DNA from: Calothrix sp. MO_192.B10
GTDB taxonomy: Bacteria; Cyanobacteriota; Cyanobacteriia; Cyanobacteriales; Nostocaceae
Direction: 5' to 3'
Length of the DNA: 46,290 nt
NCBI GenBank assembly: GCA_030065055.1
Contig: JASJDS010000063.1
Location: 1 to 46,290, forward strand
Shown: positions 18,768 to 27,797 of the stretch, one piece after another
How the letters are laid out: each line of letters starts with the position of its first letter
Numbering within the stretch: the first letter of the stretch is position 1
Notes under the pieces: generated by a model
Databases searched by the model: none
Told to the model about the DNA's origin: nothing
Seen by the model: the letters and a program-made list of their open reading frames with translations, nothing else
Translations under genes and position numbers: made by a program

Positions 18768-19472
18768 ATGGCTCCAGCCAAGATTCTTGTTGTTGATGAC
18801 GACCCTGCGGTTCGGAATTTAATCCAACGCTTTTTAATGAAACAAAGCTACCAGGTGGAGGCTGCCGAAGATGGTAAGACTGCCTTAGCCCTATTTGAGC
18901 AATTTAATCCAGATCTGGTTATTTTAGATGTAAACTTACCAGACGTTATCGGTTTTAATCTATGTCAAGAGATGCAAAGCCGCAATGGCGTTTTTGTCCT
19001 CATGCTCACTAGTCGTGCGGATGAAGCTGACAAAATTCGAGGTTTTTCTAAAGGTGCAGATGATTATCTTACCAAACCGTTTGGTTTGGGAGAACTGGAA
19101 GTCAGAGTCGCCGCAATATTGCGCCGCCAGCGAGTTGTAACAACAGCGGAACAAAAGCGTCTGGTATTTGAAAAATTAATGATCGATCCGGTGCGTCGGG
19201 AAGTGGCATTAAATAGTCAACCAATTTCTTTAACTGCACTTGAGTTTGATTTATTACATTTTCTTGCCAGCCATCCCGGTCGTGTGTGGCGACGAGCTGA
19301 ACTGATCCAGGAAGTCTGGGATTATGAATATGTAGGAGACCAAAGGGTTGTTGATGTACATATTGGTCAAATCCGTAAAAAGATTGAAGCCGATGCTACC
19401 CAGCCGGCATTAATTCAAACTGTACGTGGTGTTGGTTACAAATTTGAATGTCCACTCAATCCCAACAGTTAA
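18768..19472 (+). CDS. OmpR/PhoB-family response regulator
   Basis: A 234-residue two-component regulator. The receiver (about 1-120) has the acidic pair in VVDDDPA, the phospho-acceptor Asp in LVILDVNLP (about residue 53), the Thr/Ser in MLTSRAD and the Lys in YLTKPFG. The winged-helix domain (about 140-232) contains LTALEFDLLHFLASHPGRVW and ends in QTVRGVGYKFE, the usual OmpR signature. The ATG at 18768 (MAPAKILVV) is preferred to an upstream TTG. It is convergent with nblS, not in an operon with it. Its sequence is not that of RpaB, the known NblS partner, so pairing should not be assumed. Target genes are unknown. Confidence 0.9.
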   Translation: MAPAKILVVDDDPAVRNLIQRFLMKQSYQVEAAEDGKTALALFEQFNPDLVILDVNLPDVIGFNLCQEMQSRNGVFVLMLTSRADEADKIRGFSKGADDYLTKPFGLGELEVRVAAILRRQRVVTTAEQKRLVFEKLMIDPVRREVALNSQPISLTALEFDLLHFLASHPGRVWRRAELIQEVWDYEYVGDQRVVDVHIGQIRKKIEADATQPALIQTVRGVGYKFECPLNPNS

Positions 19473-19534
19473 AGAAAGTTGAATAGTTTACAGCGATAAA
19501 TATTAGAGCAGGGGGTATGAGAATGCTAAAGGTA

Positions 19535-19622
19535 AGCCAGTGCGGTCTTGGGGTCTCCCCAAGTGGAGCAACTGGCAGTGAGCCAGTGCGGTCTTGGGGT
19601 CTCCCCAAGTGGAGCAACTGGC
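19535..19622. repeat. Direct repeat, two copies with 46-bp period
   Basis: AGCCAGTGCGGTCTTGGGGT begins at 19535 and again at 19581, each copy running on to GGAGCAACTGGC. Each copy is itself partly palindromic (GCCAGT/ACTGGC and TTGGGG/CCCCAA). A degraded inverted relative (GGAAACCCCCAAGACCGCAC) lies at about 45752-45771. A HIP1-rich GTAGCCTCTCCGGAGG unit follows at once. Confidence 0.8.
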
Positions 19623-19688
19623 GTTGGCGTAGCCTCTCCGGAGGAAATATCCGTAAGGACGGATGGCTCAGCCATCTCTGCTGTAGGA

Positions 19689-19782
19689 GGGGAGGTAAGA
19701 CCAAAGCTTGGACTTTTGTCTCAGCTTTGGCACTCCCCTATGAGTACAGAAGCCCCATCCGCCGGGAGCGGTGGGGTAGTTG
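19689..19782 (+). ncRNA. omega-RNA-like structured relic (IS605-type right end)
   Basis: GGGGAG (19689-19694) pairs with CTCCCC (19733-19738), enclosing a stem of CCAAAGCT (19701-19708) with AGCTTTGG (19723-19730). A third, imperfect stem CCCCATCCGC/GCGGTGGGG (19753-19776) ends in GGGGTAGTTG. The decayed tnpB at 21.8-22.8 kb also ends in a stem closing with GGGGTAGTTC. This is the form of a TnpB guide-RNA scaffold at an element's right end. No tnpB is attached to this copy. It ends about 16 bases before the nblS stop codon. Confidence 0.5.
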
Positions 19783-19798
19783 CCTATTCTTTTCTGCT

Positions 19799-21757
19799 TC
19801 ACTTGTTGACTCCAGACTGTTCTGCTGCGTTATCAGTTTCTTCTGGTAGTTTAGATATATCTTCCTCATCGAAGACATCGAGATCGAACCAGAAGGTTGT
19901 ACCAATTCCCACTTCACTAACTAAGTGAACCTTGCTATGGTGCTTTTCTTCAATAATATTTCTGACAATTGATAGTCCTAAACCAGTACCTTCTAAGGTA
20001 TGAACTCGATTTTCTACCCGGAAAAAGCGAGCAAAAATTGCTTGTTGATCCTCTGAACCAATGCCAATACCAGTATCAGATATTTCCACTCGGACTTGAG
20101 ATTTTTTGTTAGAGGAGTTGGGTTTTGCAGCTAATTGATAAGCACGCAGAGCTACTTTTCCACCCGCTTTGGTAAATTTCAGGGCATTACCGACTAAATT
20201 AGCCAATACTTGTAGTAATAAATCATAATTGCCGATTACTGGAGGTAATTCTGGAGCTATATCTTGGATGAGTTCAATCCCTTTATCTTTCGCATTGAGT
20301 TGGTAGGTTCGCAGGGTTTGTTCGATCGCCTGCCCTAAGTCTACCCCTTGTAAACTATAACTACGCCCAGATTCTAATTTGGATAAGTCTAATACATCAT
20401 TTACCAAACGTGTCAAGCGATCGGTTTCATGATTGACTGTTTCTAAGAATTCCCGTCTTTCCTCTACACCCAAATCTTCTCCGTATTCATGTAATGTTTC
20501 GATAAAAGATTTGATGTTAAACAGGGGAGTACGGAGTTCGTGGGAGACGTTACTGATAAATTGGCTTTTGGCTTCGTTAAGTTCTACCTCGCGGGTAATA
20601 TCTTGTATGGTAATGGCGATACCTTTAATACTTTCCCTTTGTAAGTTAAGCACCGTAGTTAAGAGAATGCGAACAGTTTTATTGTTAGGTTCGTTGAGGT
20701 GAATGCGAAATTCTGCACTTTCACACTCCCCCGATGCCATTTCGTATAAGGGACGGGTAATTTCTGTTTGGACTTTAGATGGCAATTTATGGAGAACATT
20801 ACTACCCACAACATCACACGTATCCCAACCAAAAATATTTTTGGCGGTGGGGTTAACCAAAATTACCTGCATATTATTGTCAATCAGTACCGCCCCATCA
20901 GCAATGGTAGAAACCAGGGTTTCCAGTTTTGCTTTTTCGGCAGTTAATTCTTCAATATTTTGCTCTTCATAGCTTTCTAAACGCTCTGCCATTTCATTAA
21001 AGCTGAAAATCAATTCCCCTAATTCCCCACCTAGGGGTAAGTCAATGCGCTGCTTGAAATTACCTGCTGCAATTTGCTTGACCCCTCCCAATAGTTCTTT
21101 GATAGGTTTAGTAATGGTGAGAGCGTTAATTACTCCCCCTAAAATCACCATTACCCAAATGGAGATGAAAACTGCGATGGTCACATCACGGGTAAAATTC
21201 GAGGAAATTACAGCCGTGGGATTGGGGTTAATACCAATTGCCAACACACCAAAATATTTTTTGTCTACCACCAGGGGTACAAACACATCAGTCACTATGC
21301 CACCGGGACTCATGTGTTGCCGCACCATAGGTTTACCCCCGTGGGAAGCATAGTTAGCTGGTAATTTAATCCGCCTTTCAATACTCAGGGATGTTTCCAC
21401 TTCAGGATTGAGAAAGGGAATACCAAAAAAGATTTTCCCTGTGTCATCAGCGTAGAGCATATAGCGGACACTGGAGGTACTGCCGTAGAAGCGTCGAGAA
21501 AATTGAGCAACTTCAGTCAGATTATTCTCAGCCACTAGAGGTGCTACATTGGCAGCAAGAAGTAGTCCTAAATCGCTACCAAATCGGGTATCGTTGAGGC
21601 GAGCATCCTGTTGAATGGTGTTCACCGCCCAAAAGGTCAAACCACTCATAACCAAAGATACAACTAACGTAGCGGCAGCCAAAAGTTTGGTCTGGAGAGT
21701 AAACTCAGACCACCAATTAGCGATCGCTTGTCGGATGGTTTGAAAAATAACAAGCAT
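19799..21757 (-). CDS. nblS: Sensor histidine kinase NblS (Hik33/DspA type)
   Basis: The conserved cyanobacterial membrane histidine kinase that governs responses to high light, nutrient and other stress, with RpaB as its usual partner. Parts in order: a first transmembrane helix at about 25-47, an extracytoplasmic sensor (IQQDARLNDTRFG is family-typical), a second helix at about 193-213, HAMP at about 215-268, PAS at about 285-390, the dimerisation domain with His406 in SHELRTP, and the ATPase domain with GLGLSIVRNI near 600. At 652 residues it is full length. Its start codon lies only a few bases beyond the right-end hairpin of a tnpB element, so the native promoter has been displaced. Its 3' end abuts another transposon-end-like structure. 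Confidence 0.9.
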   Translation of the reverse strand: MLVIFQTIRQAIANWWSEFTLQTKLLAAATLVVSLVMSGLTFWAVNTIQQDARLNDTRFGSDLGLLLAANVAPLVAENNLTEVAQFSRRFYGSTSSVRYMLYADDTGKIFFGIPFLNPEVETSLSIERRIKLPANYASHGGKPMVRQHMSPGGIVTDVFVPLVVDKKYFGVLAIGINPNPTAVISSNFTRDVTIAVFISIWVMVILGGVINALTITKPIKELLGGVKQIAAGNFKQRIDLPLGGELGELIFSFNEMAERLESYEEQNIEELTAEKAKLETLVSTIADGAVLIDNNMQVILVNPTAKNIFGWDTCDVVGSNVLHKLPSKVQTEITRPLYEMASGECESAEFRIHLNEPNNKTVRILLTTVLNLQRESIKGIAITIQDITREVELNEAKSQFISNVSHELRTPLFNIKSFIETLHEYGEDLGVEERREFLETVNHETDRLTRLVNDVLDLSKLESGRSYSLQGVDLGQAIEQTLRTYQLNAKDKGIELIQDIAPELPPVIGNYDLLLQVLANLVGNALKFTKAGGKVALRAYQLAAKPNSSNKKSQVRVEISDTGIGIGSEDQQAIFARFFRVENRVHTLEGTGLGLSIVRNIIEEKHHSKVHLVSEVGIGTTFWFDLDVFDEEDISKLPEETDNAAEQSGVNK

Positions 21758-21762
21758 TATGA

Positions 21763-22010
21763 ACTACCCCTGGCTAACTTCGTTTGAGCCAGGGGTTTCT
21801 ACATCCCCCAGCATAGCCAAGGATTTTTGACCGAAGGCAGAAGCCTTCGTCAGGCAGGAGGCAGGAGGCAGAAGGCAGAAGGAGGATTTTTCCTTCTTCC
21901 CTTCTAATTTATGGATACAAGCCCCGTCGTTTACGACATCAGGAGTTTGGGAGTCCTCCAAGCTCCTGACAAACATAAAACCTTCTTCCCTCTTCCCTCT
22001 TCCTTCTGAC
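21763..22010 (-). ncRNA. omega-RNA / right end of the tnpB element
   Basis: On the minus strand a structured stretch ends in a perfect 10-bp stem: AGCCAGGGGT (21787-21796) with ACCCCTGGCT (21766-21775, plus-strand order), closing as GGGGTAGTTC. Upstream lie a GGAGCTTGG/CTCCTG hairpin region and a low-complexity insert. This is the expected place and form for the TnpB guide RNA. The guide would continue into the bases at the nblS start codon. Scaffold borders are estimated. Confidence 0.5.
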
Positions 22011-22783
22011 TTCACTTGACGATATAAGTTACTAACCTGTTTTTGGGCTTGATTCCATCTTCTAGAAGCTGTTTGTTTTTTCTGGAAATTGGGCGAGGGT
22101 TTACGTCGCTTACCCTGACTTAATTGTTTAATTTTTTGCTCTGCTTTTCTCAAGAATCTAGGAGCAGGGACTAAACCATTTTCTTCTCCATTAGTCCATG
22201 CAATTGCATCATTGCATCCCAAGTCTATTGCTATTACCCCATCGTCAGTTTTACGGTTATTTTTGAGCAAAGTATCATCTATATCTAAAACTATAGAGGC
22301 GTACCATTTCCCATTGCGGTAAACTATATCTAAAGCCTTGGGATGCCCCCAAACTCTAGCTTTACCTCGCATTTGGATTTGACCAATTTTTGCTAATTCT
22401 AAATACCCATTGTCCCCAATACTATGTACTTTACATCCAGTTTTAGATGGGTAACTCCATCCGGAATAACGATGGATTGACTTGAAGTTAGGATAATTTG
22501 CTAGACCTTTAAAGAAACGCTGAAAAGCAAAATCAACAGGTTTTAATGTTGCTTGTAAAGCTTGAGAATTGATTTGTTTATATTCTGTCCAAACTTGTTT
22601 AAACTCAGGCAAGCAATTCTGTTGATCCAAGTATGAAACTGATTGAGCAAACTTTTTGTAAGATGTGATTCTATTAGAGACTGCGGCGTTGTAGAGTTCC
22701 TGATGCAATCTCCTGTGATAGTGCAATAAACTGTCCACTTTCTTGGTTGGATACAACCTAAAAGTTGCTCTACGTAACGCCAT
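21764..22783 (-). pseudogene. tnpB: IS200/IS605-family TnpB with its catalytic C-terminus lost
   Basis: AGGAGGT stands before the ATG. The first 257 residues look like normal TnpB, including the RuvC-I aspartate (Asp187) in VIAIDLGCNDAIAW and the QKKQTASRRWNQAQKQVSNL helix. From there the frame runs into low-complexity DNA (VKSEGRGKREEG), then RNA-scaffold-like sequence, and ends at residue 339. The RuvC-II glutamate, the CxxC zinc finger and the RuvC-III aspartate are all absent. An internal deletion plus repeat DNA replaced the nuclease end while the frame stayed open. It cannot cleave DNA. The right-end hairpin directly downstream is intact. Confidence 0.85.
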
Positions 22784-23128
22784 TGATTATCACCTCCTGT
22801 TTGATGCCTAATTCATGGTATATTATCATATTTACATATTTAGCAGATACAAAGGATCGTTGAAATTCAAGAGTTAATGTTGTCCAAAACTCAACTACCC
22901 CATTGCTTATTTTATCTGTGGTAAAAATCAGCAATAGGGCGTTTCGTTTTTGACTCGCTTACATAAGCGCCCTGCTCGAGGCTGAGGACGGGGAATTGCG
23001 CGAATTTGTTAAACTCGACTTTATCCATTCGTACAATCTTTACAGAACGGTTATATTCGGTGACGCTACGCGAACGACTTCCAATGTATGAAATCATATT
23101 ATATATGAGCGTTACACCAGTTGCAGCT
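22784..23128. other. Left-end region of the tnpB element and following spacer
   Basis: No supported gene. It includes the tnpB ribosome site, AT-rich DNA, and a GC-rich repeat GGTGACGCTACGCGAACG at about 23060. Minus-strand open codons at 22912-23097 are not convincing. Confidence 0.5.
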
Positions 23129-23290
23129 ATGCCTAGAAAAAAGATTTACAACGAGCACAAGCGTAGATTTACTATGACTTTGACCGATACAGCTATTAAA
23201 TGGTTGTCAGAAAAACAAACAGAATTAGGTGCTAATAGCCTAAGTGACGTAATTGAACGTATGGCTAGAGAAAAACTAGACAAAAAGTAA
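23129..23290 (+). CDS. Small ribbon-helix-helix-like protein
   Basis: A 53-residue protein beginning MPRKKIYNEHKRRFTMTLTD. The layout is a basic N-terminus, a short strand (RRFTMTL), then two helices (AIKWLSEKQTELGA and LSDVIERMAREKL). This is the CopG/Arc ribbon-helix-helix pattern of small DNA-binding proteins, including antitoxins. The start is taken at ATG 23129; upstream codons in frame lie in repeat-like DNA. There is no toxin gene downstream, only tandem repeats. It sits beside the tnpB element and may belong to the same mobile history. Confidence 0.55.
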   Translation: MPRKKIYNEHKRRFTMTLTDTAIKWLSEKQTELGANSLSDVIERMAREKLDKK

Positions 23291-23401
23291 GATATGTCTA
23301 CTTATGGGTAAAAATTATGTAACAGTTTCTTACCCCAACAACTAAAAAGTTAACAGCTAATTAGGCAAATAGGGAAGGAGGAGGGGAGGAGTGAGGGAGT
23401 G

Positions 23402-23461
23402 ATGATTGATAGTTGATGGTTGATGGTTGATGGTTGACAGTTGACAGTTGACAGTTGATAG
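23402..23461. repeat. Heptanucleotide tandem repeats (TTGATGG and TTGACAG)
   Basis: Eight or so adjacent 7-base units drift from TTGATAG through TTGATGG to TTGACAG, a classic cyanobacterial short tandem repeat tract. Confidence 0.9.
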
Positions 23462-23476
23462 TCTTGAATTTATCAC

Positions 23477-23565
23477 TCCTTCCCTCCTTCACTCCTTCCC
23501 TCCTTCACTCCTTCCCTCCTTCACTCCTTCACTCCTTCCCTCCTTCCCTCTTTCACTCCTCCCCT
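23477..23565. repeat. Pyrimidine-rich tandem repeat CACTCCTTCCCTCCTT
   Basis: Units of CACTCCTT and CCCTCCTT alternate up to the purD stop codon region. The same motif, reverse-complemented, lies inside menC (about 34003-34056), and relatives lie at 38217-38338. Confidence 0.9.
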
Positions 23566-24836
23566 CACCTGACTCGATAACCGATATCACGGCGGTAATA
23601 CATTCCTTCAAATTCAATGCATCTAATTCCTGCATAAGCTCTATCTAAAGCTTGCTGGAAATTTTCTCCAATGGCGGTGACGTTTAAAACTCGCCCTCCA
23701 TCTGTCATAATTTGTTGACCTAATAGTTTTGTCCCTGCATGGAAGACTGTGACTCCCAATGCTTCGGCTTGCTCAATCCCGGAAATTAATTTTTCTTTTT
23801 CATAATTACCAGGATAACCACCAGAAGCAGCTACCACGGTGGCGGCTACTCCCTGTTTCCAAGTGATGGGTGGCATTTCTCCTAGACGTTGCTGAATGCA
23901 AGCCAACATCAATTCTTCTAAGGGTGTTGCCAATAAAGGTAAGACTACTTGGGTTTCGGGATCGCCAAAACGACAGTTAAATTCTAATACTTTCAACTCT
24001 CCTAGGGGAGTTATCATCAAACCGGCATACAATACCCCACAATAATCAATACCTCTACCTTGCAAAGTAGCTCTTGCTGGTTCTAATACCTCTGTCTGCA
24101 CCTTTGCCATTAATTCTGGGGTGGCGATGGGTGCGGGTGCATAAGCTCCCATTCCACCGGTATTATCCCCCGTATCTCCTTCCCCAATCCGTTTATGATC
24201 CTGAGCTGGTAACAAGGGGCGAATGGTTAACCCATCAGTTAATGCCAACACAGACACCTCTTGTCCTGCTAAATATTCTTCGATGACTAGAAATTTTCCA
24301 GCACTGCCAAATTGTCCTTGGAAAATCGACTCAATGGCTGATTCTGCTTGCTCTACTGTAGCTGCTACAATTACGCCCTTTCCCGCCGCTAAACCATCTG
24401 CTTTGACGACTATGGGTGCTCCCTGAGCTTGGACGTAGGATTTCGCCTCTGGAGCCTGGGTAAATACCGCCGCCTTTGCTGTGGGAATACCTGCTTCTTG
24501 CATTAAAGCTTTTGACCAAGCCTTACTTGCCTCAATCTGTGCCCCTGCTTGGGTTGGACCAAATACCATGATATCTTGCGATCGCAGATAGTCGGTAATG
24601 CCTTTTGCTAGGGGTACTTCTGGTCCCACCACCACCATATCTACCCCCTCTTTCAGGGAAAATTTACTAATTCCCTCAAAGTCATCTACCTTTAGAGGTA
24701 AATTTTGGCAACCTGACATAATTGCTGTACCACCATTACCGGGGGCACAATATACCTGTTCTACTTGCTGAGATTGTAATAACTTCCAAGCCAGGGCGTG
24801 TTCCCGCCCTCCATTACCAACAACTAAAATTTTCAC
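23565..24836 (-). CDS. purD: Phosphoribosylamine--glycine ligase
   Basis: An ATP-grasp enzyme that joins 5-phosphoribosylamine and glycine in purine biosynthesis, in the cytoplasm. The N-terminus ILVVGNGGREHALAWKL is diagnostic. The ATP-grasp core contains PIVVKADGLAAGKGV (about 138-152) and the region LPAQDHKRIGEGDTGDNTG. Metal ligands lie in KVLEFNCRFGDPETQ. GTG at 24836 is chosen because GAGG precedes it and the family begins with VKILVVG; TTG and GTG codons up to five codons upstream are alternatives. The 423 residues are standard. It appears to be single, with a repeat tract directly at its 3' end. Confidence 0.95.
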   Translation of the reverse strand: MKILVVGNGGREHALAWKLLQSQQVEQVYCAPGNGGTAIMSGCQNLPLKVDDFEGISKFSLKEGVDMVVVGPEVPLAKGITDYLRSQDIMVFGPTQAGAQIEASKAWSKALMQEAGIPTAKAAVFTQAPEAKSYVQAQGAPIVVKADGLAAGKGVIVAATVEQAESAIESIFQGQFGSAGKFLVIEEYLAGQEVSVLALTDGLTIRPLLPAQDHKRIGEGDTGDNTGGMGAYAPAPIATPELMAKVQTEVLEPARATLQGRGIDYCGVLYAGLMITPLGELKVLEFNCRFGDPETQVVLPLLATPLEELMLACIQQRLGEMPPITWKQGVAATVVAASGGYPGNYEKEKLISGIEQAEALGVTVFHAGTKLLGQQIMTDGGRVLNVTAIGENFQQALDRAYAGIRCIEFEGMYYRRDIGYRVR

Positions 24837-25179
24837 AAATTTCCTCACCAACAGAGCAAAGCAAGAATACCCTCAGGCCACTCCTGTTTCAATCTTTTCA
24901 GCAATCAAAATTTTTTTCAAGACCTACTGATGATTAGAGTAAAGGTAGTTAAAATTTTGATCGTTAGTTCCTTAATTTTACAGGGCAAGCAGATTTGTCT
25001 GTGGAATCAATCCAAAATCTAAAATCCAAAATCCAAAATTGGTTGACTGAATAGTGGCATTGAATGCCAACCTAGTTGTTGATATCGCAATATTTCATCC
25101 TCTATTTATCGTCTATCTACTGTTAAAAAAATAGTACTTTTAACTCAAATACAAAAAATCAATATTTTATACAAGTAGT
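24837..25179. other. Divergent intergenic region between purD and the hybrid kinase
   Basis: No supported ORF. It holds AAAATCC-type heptamers at about 25012-25040 and AT-rich DNA that should include both promoters. Confidence 0.6.
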
Positions 25180-27774
25180 ATGGCACACGAACAAGTTAAT
25201 ATTCTACTTTTTTCTGATTGTCAGAGAAAATTAAAATTTACTGTCAGCAGAAGTATTACTAATATTACTGGTGATGCTGATTGTTGGAAAACAGCACTGA
25301 GAGAAATAAGAGACAATACATCTCAGTATTTTATACAGTTACACATAATTAAGGCTGAGGATTTTTTAGACGCAGCATCAATTTTACAGTGTCAACTAAT
25401 TGATGTAGCGATACTAGATTTATCAGATAATCCTGCCAATGGTTTAGTCACTATTTCTGGTTTATGCTCTTTAGCTCCCCAAGTAGCAGTTGTAGCGATC
25501 GCTAACTGGGAGGATGAAGAAATATTAACACAAGTGATTCAAATGGGAGCGCAGGAATATTTAGTCAAAAGTCAGATTACTGCTCAAATTTTACGACGAA
25601 CATTATTATCTGCGATCGCTCGCCAAAAAAGTTACAGGGAAGTTATAGAGTGCCAAAAAATACGGCAAGAGTTAGAGAGGAAGGAAAAACAGAGAAGGGA
25701 AAATTATCTCCGTAGGCGCAGTTATACTCTGATGCAACTGGCAAAAAGTCAGACATTGCAACGAGGAAATCTCCAAGCTGCATTGATGGAAATAACGGAA
25801 GCTGCTGCTAGAACGTTGCGGGTACAGCGAGTTAGTATCTGGTTATATAACGACGATTATTCAAAAGTTGAATGCGTGGATGTATATAATGCCACTACTG
25901 AATTTCATGGCTCAGGAGGGTCACTGTTAAAAGCAAATTATCCTTCCTTTTTTCAGGCATTGGAAGTACAACGTAGTATCGCAGTCACTGATGCTGCCAA
26001 CGATCCCCGTACTCAAGAATTGTCGGCTAACTACCTATCTGTATTGGGGATCTCCTCTTTACTGGATGCTTCAATTTGGTTGGGTGGAAGTTTGGTAGGA
26101 GTAGTTTGTCACGAACATATGGGAGAAGTTCGTCAATGGCAATTGGAAGAAGAGAATTTCGCGGGTTCCATTGCAGATTTTGTGGCTTTAGCCATAGAAG
26201 CAAGTGAGAGAAAAGCGGCTCAAGAAGCACTGCGGCAAAGTGAGGCACAATTTCGGGCAATTTTTGAGCGTTCTTCCATCGGTATTGGGTTGGTAGATAT
26301 AAGAGCGCGGATTGTTGATACTAATCCGGTTTTATCTCAAATGTTAGGATATAGCCGAGAAGAGTTATGTGGTAAGCGGTTCACAGATATTATCTGCAAA
26401 CAAACTGGAGATTTAGAGCTTTATAAACAACTCCTGTCGGGGATGCAGGAGCGTTTAGAAATGGAAAGGCAGTTTTTTCGTCGGGATCGGCGGTTAGTTT
26501 GGACTCTTTTAAACATCTCTTTGATTCCTAATAAACATGGCAAACCAAAATTTTTCCTGGCTATGGTTGAAGATATTAGCAAGCGCAAACAAACTGAATT
26601 GCAACTACTTGCTAGTAAAGAAGCAGCAGAAGCAGGTAGTCGAGCAAAGAGTCAATTCCTAGCTACCATGAGCCATGAATTACGTACTCCTTTGAACGCC
26701 ATTATGGGACTATCCCAATTCTTGCAACAAGAGATGGTAGGAAATCTCAATCATAAACAGCAAGAATACATTGATTGTATTTATAGGAGTGGAGAACACC
26801 TGTTGGCACTGATTAATGATATTTTGGATTTATCTAAGGTAGAAGCAGGTAAAGAAGAATTATCACTTTCAAAATTACACATTCAAGATTTATGTAATTA
26901 TGTAATTTCCACAGTACGCGATCGCGCTTTAGAAAAGGGATTACAACTAACAATAAAAATTGACACTCAAGCAGATATTTGTATTGCAGATGACAGACGA
27001 CTGAAGCAAATGCTGCTGAATTTATTAACTAATGCCATTAAATTTACCCCAGCAGGAACAGTTTCCTTAGAAGTCAAGAAAGTAAAACAAGGAATTAATT
27101 TTATTGTTATGGATACGGGTATTGGTATTGCTGCCGAAAAATTGCAATTTTTATTTACTCCCTTCAAACAGCTAGATAGTAGGTTGAATCGCCAGTATGA
27201 AGGAACGGGATTAGGTTTGGCTTTGACACGAAAGTTAGCGCGGTTACATGGCGGAGATGTAACTCTGGAATCTACTTTAGGCAAAGGTAGTCGATTTACT
27301 TTATTTTTACCAGTGATCACTGCCCAGGAAAATGATCGATCTCAGATAAGTGGGGATTCTGATTCATTTACATCCGCCGATTCTCCCATCTCTGAGGTAT
27401 GTGCTGCTCCCACCACTAAACGTATTTTACTGTTGGAAAGTCAGGAGAAAGCAGGAAAATTATTACAAGATTATTTACAGGCGATTGGATTCCAAGTCGA
27501 GTATTTGCAAGACGGGAAGGAGTTTTTACAGAAGGTGCATAGCCACCAGCCAGACTTAATTTTATTAGATGGGGACTGGTTAGACAACAATCGCACGGGG
27601 TGGGATTTGCTAGCTCAACTGCGACAAGATAAAGATTTTCCAGATTTGCCAGTAGTAATGATGATATCAGCAAATACCACAGATAACAGCGATCGCTATA
27701 CAGCTAATGAATGTCTAACTAAGCCTTTGGGTATTGTGCAGTTGGAGTCAATTATTATGCAATATCTCGGTTAG
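25180..27774 (+). CDS. Hybrid sensor histidine kinase (REC-GAF-PAS-HisKA-HATPase-REC)
   Basis: An 864-residue soluble signalling protein without membrane helices. An N-terminal receiver-like domain (about 5-145) has LDVAILDLSDN-type sequence. A coiled linker leads to a GAF domain (about 190-345). A PAS domain (about 355-475) includes NPVLSQMLGYSREEL. The phospho-acceptor His499 lies in MSHELRTPLNAIMG, and the ATPase domain has GTGLGLALTRKLARLHGG. The terminal receiver (about 748-864) keeps Asp797 (LILLDGD) and the Lys in LTKPLG, but its usual acidic pair is replaced by ES (Glu753-Ser). The GAF domain lacks the DXCF/PCxxCH-type bilin motifs, so it is probably not a phytochrome. The signal is unknown and no regulator is adjacent. 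Confidence 0.88.
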   Translation: MAHEQVNILLFSDCQRKLKFTVSRSITNITGDADCWKTALREIRDNTSQYFIQLHIIKAEDFLDAASILQCQLIDVAILDLSDNPANGLVTISGLCSLAPQVAVVAIANWEDEEILTQVIQMGAQEYLVKSQITAQILRRTLLSAIARQKSYREVIECQKIRQELERKEKQRRENYLRRRSYTLMQLAKSQTLQRGNLQAALMEITEAAARTLRVQRVSIWLYNDDYSKVECVDVYNATTEFHGSGGSLLKANYPSFFQALEVQRSIAVTDAANDPRTQELSANYLSVLGISSLLDASIWLGGSLVGVVCHEHMGEVRQWQLEEENFAGSIADFVALAIEASERKAAQEALRQSEAQFRAIFERSSIGIGLVDIRARIVDTNPVLSQMLGYSREELCGKRFTDIICKQTGDLELYKQLLSGMQERLEMERQFFRRDRRLVWTLLNISLIPNKHGKPKFFLAMVEDISKRKQTELQLLASKEAAEAGSRAKSQFLATMSHELRTPLNAIMGLSQFLQQEMVGNLNHKQQEYIDCIYRSGEHLLALINDILDLSKVEAGKEELSLSKLHIQDLCNYVISTVRDRALEKGLQLTIKIDTQADICIADDRRLKQMLLNLLTNAIKFTPAGTVSLEVKKVKQGINFIVMDTGIGIAAEKLQFLFTPFKQLDSRLNRQYEGTGLGLALTRKLARLHGGDVTLESTLGKGSRFTLFLPVITAQENDRSQISGDSDSFTSADSPISEVCAAPTTKRILLLESQEKAGKLLQDYLQAIGFQVEYLQDGKEFLQKVHSHQPDLILLDGDWLDNNRTGWDLLAQLRQDKDFPDLPVVMMISANTTDNSDRYTANECLTKPLGIVQLESIIMQYLG

Positions 27775-27797
27775 GTGGTAAAACCTTGTAACAAGAG

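Noticed and set aside
18768-21757. Response regulator and nblS as a two-component operon, or the regulator as RpaB
   Set aside because: The genes are convergent, separated by repeats, and the regulator sequence differs from RpaB as I know it.
22912-23097. Minus-strand frame of 61 codons next to tnpB
   Set aside because: It overlaps the upstream region of the small RHH-like gene, crosses a GC-rich repeat and shows no known motif.
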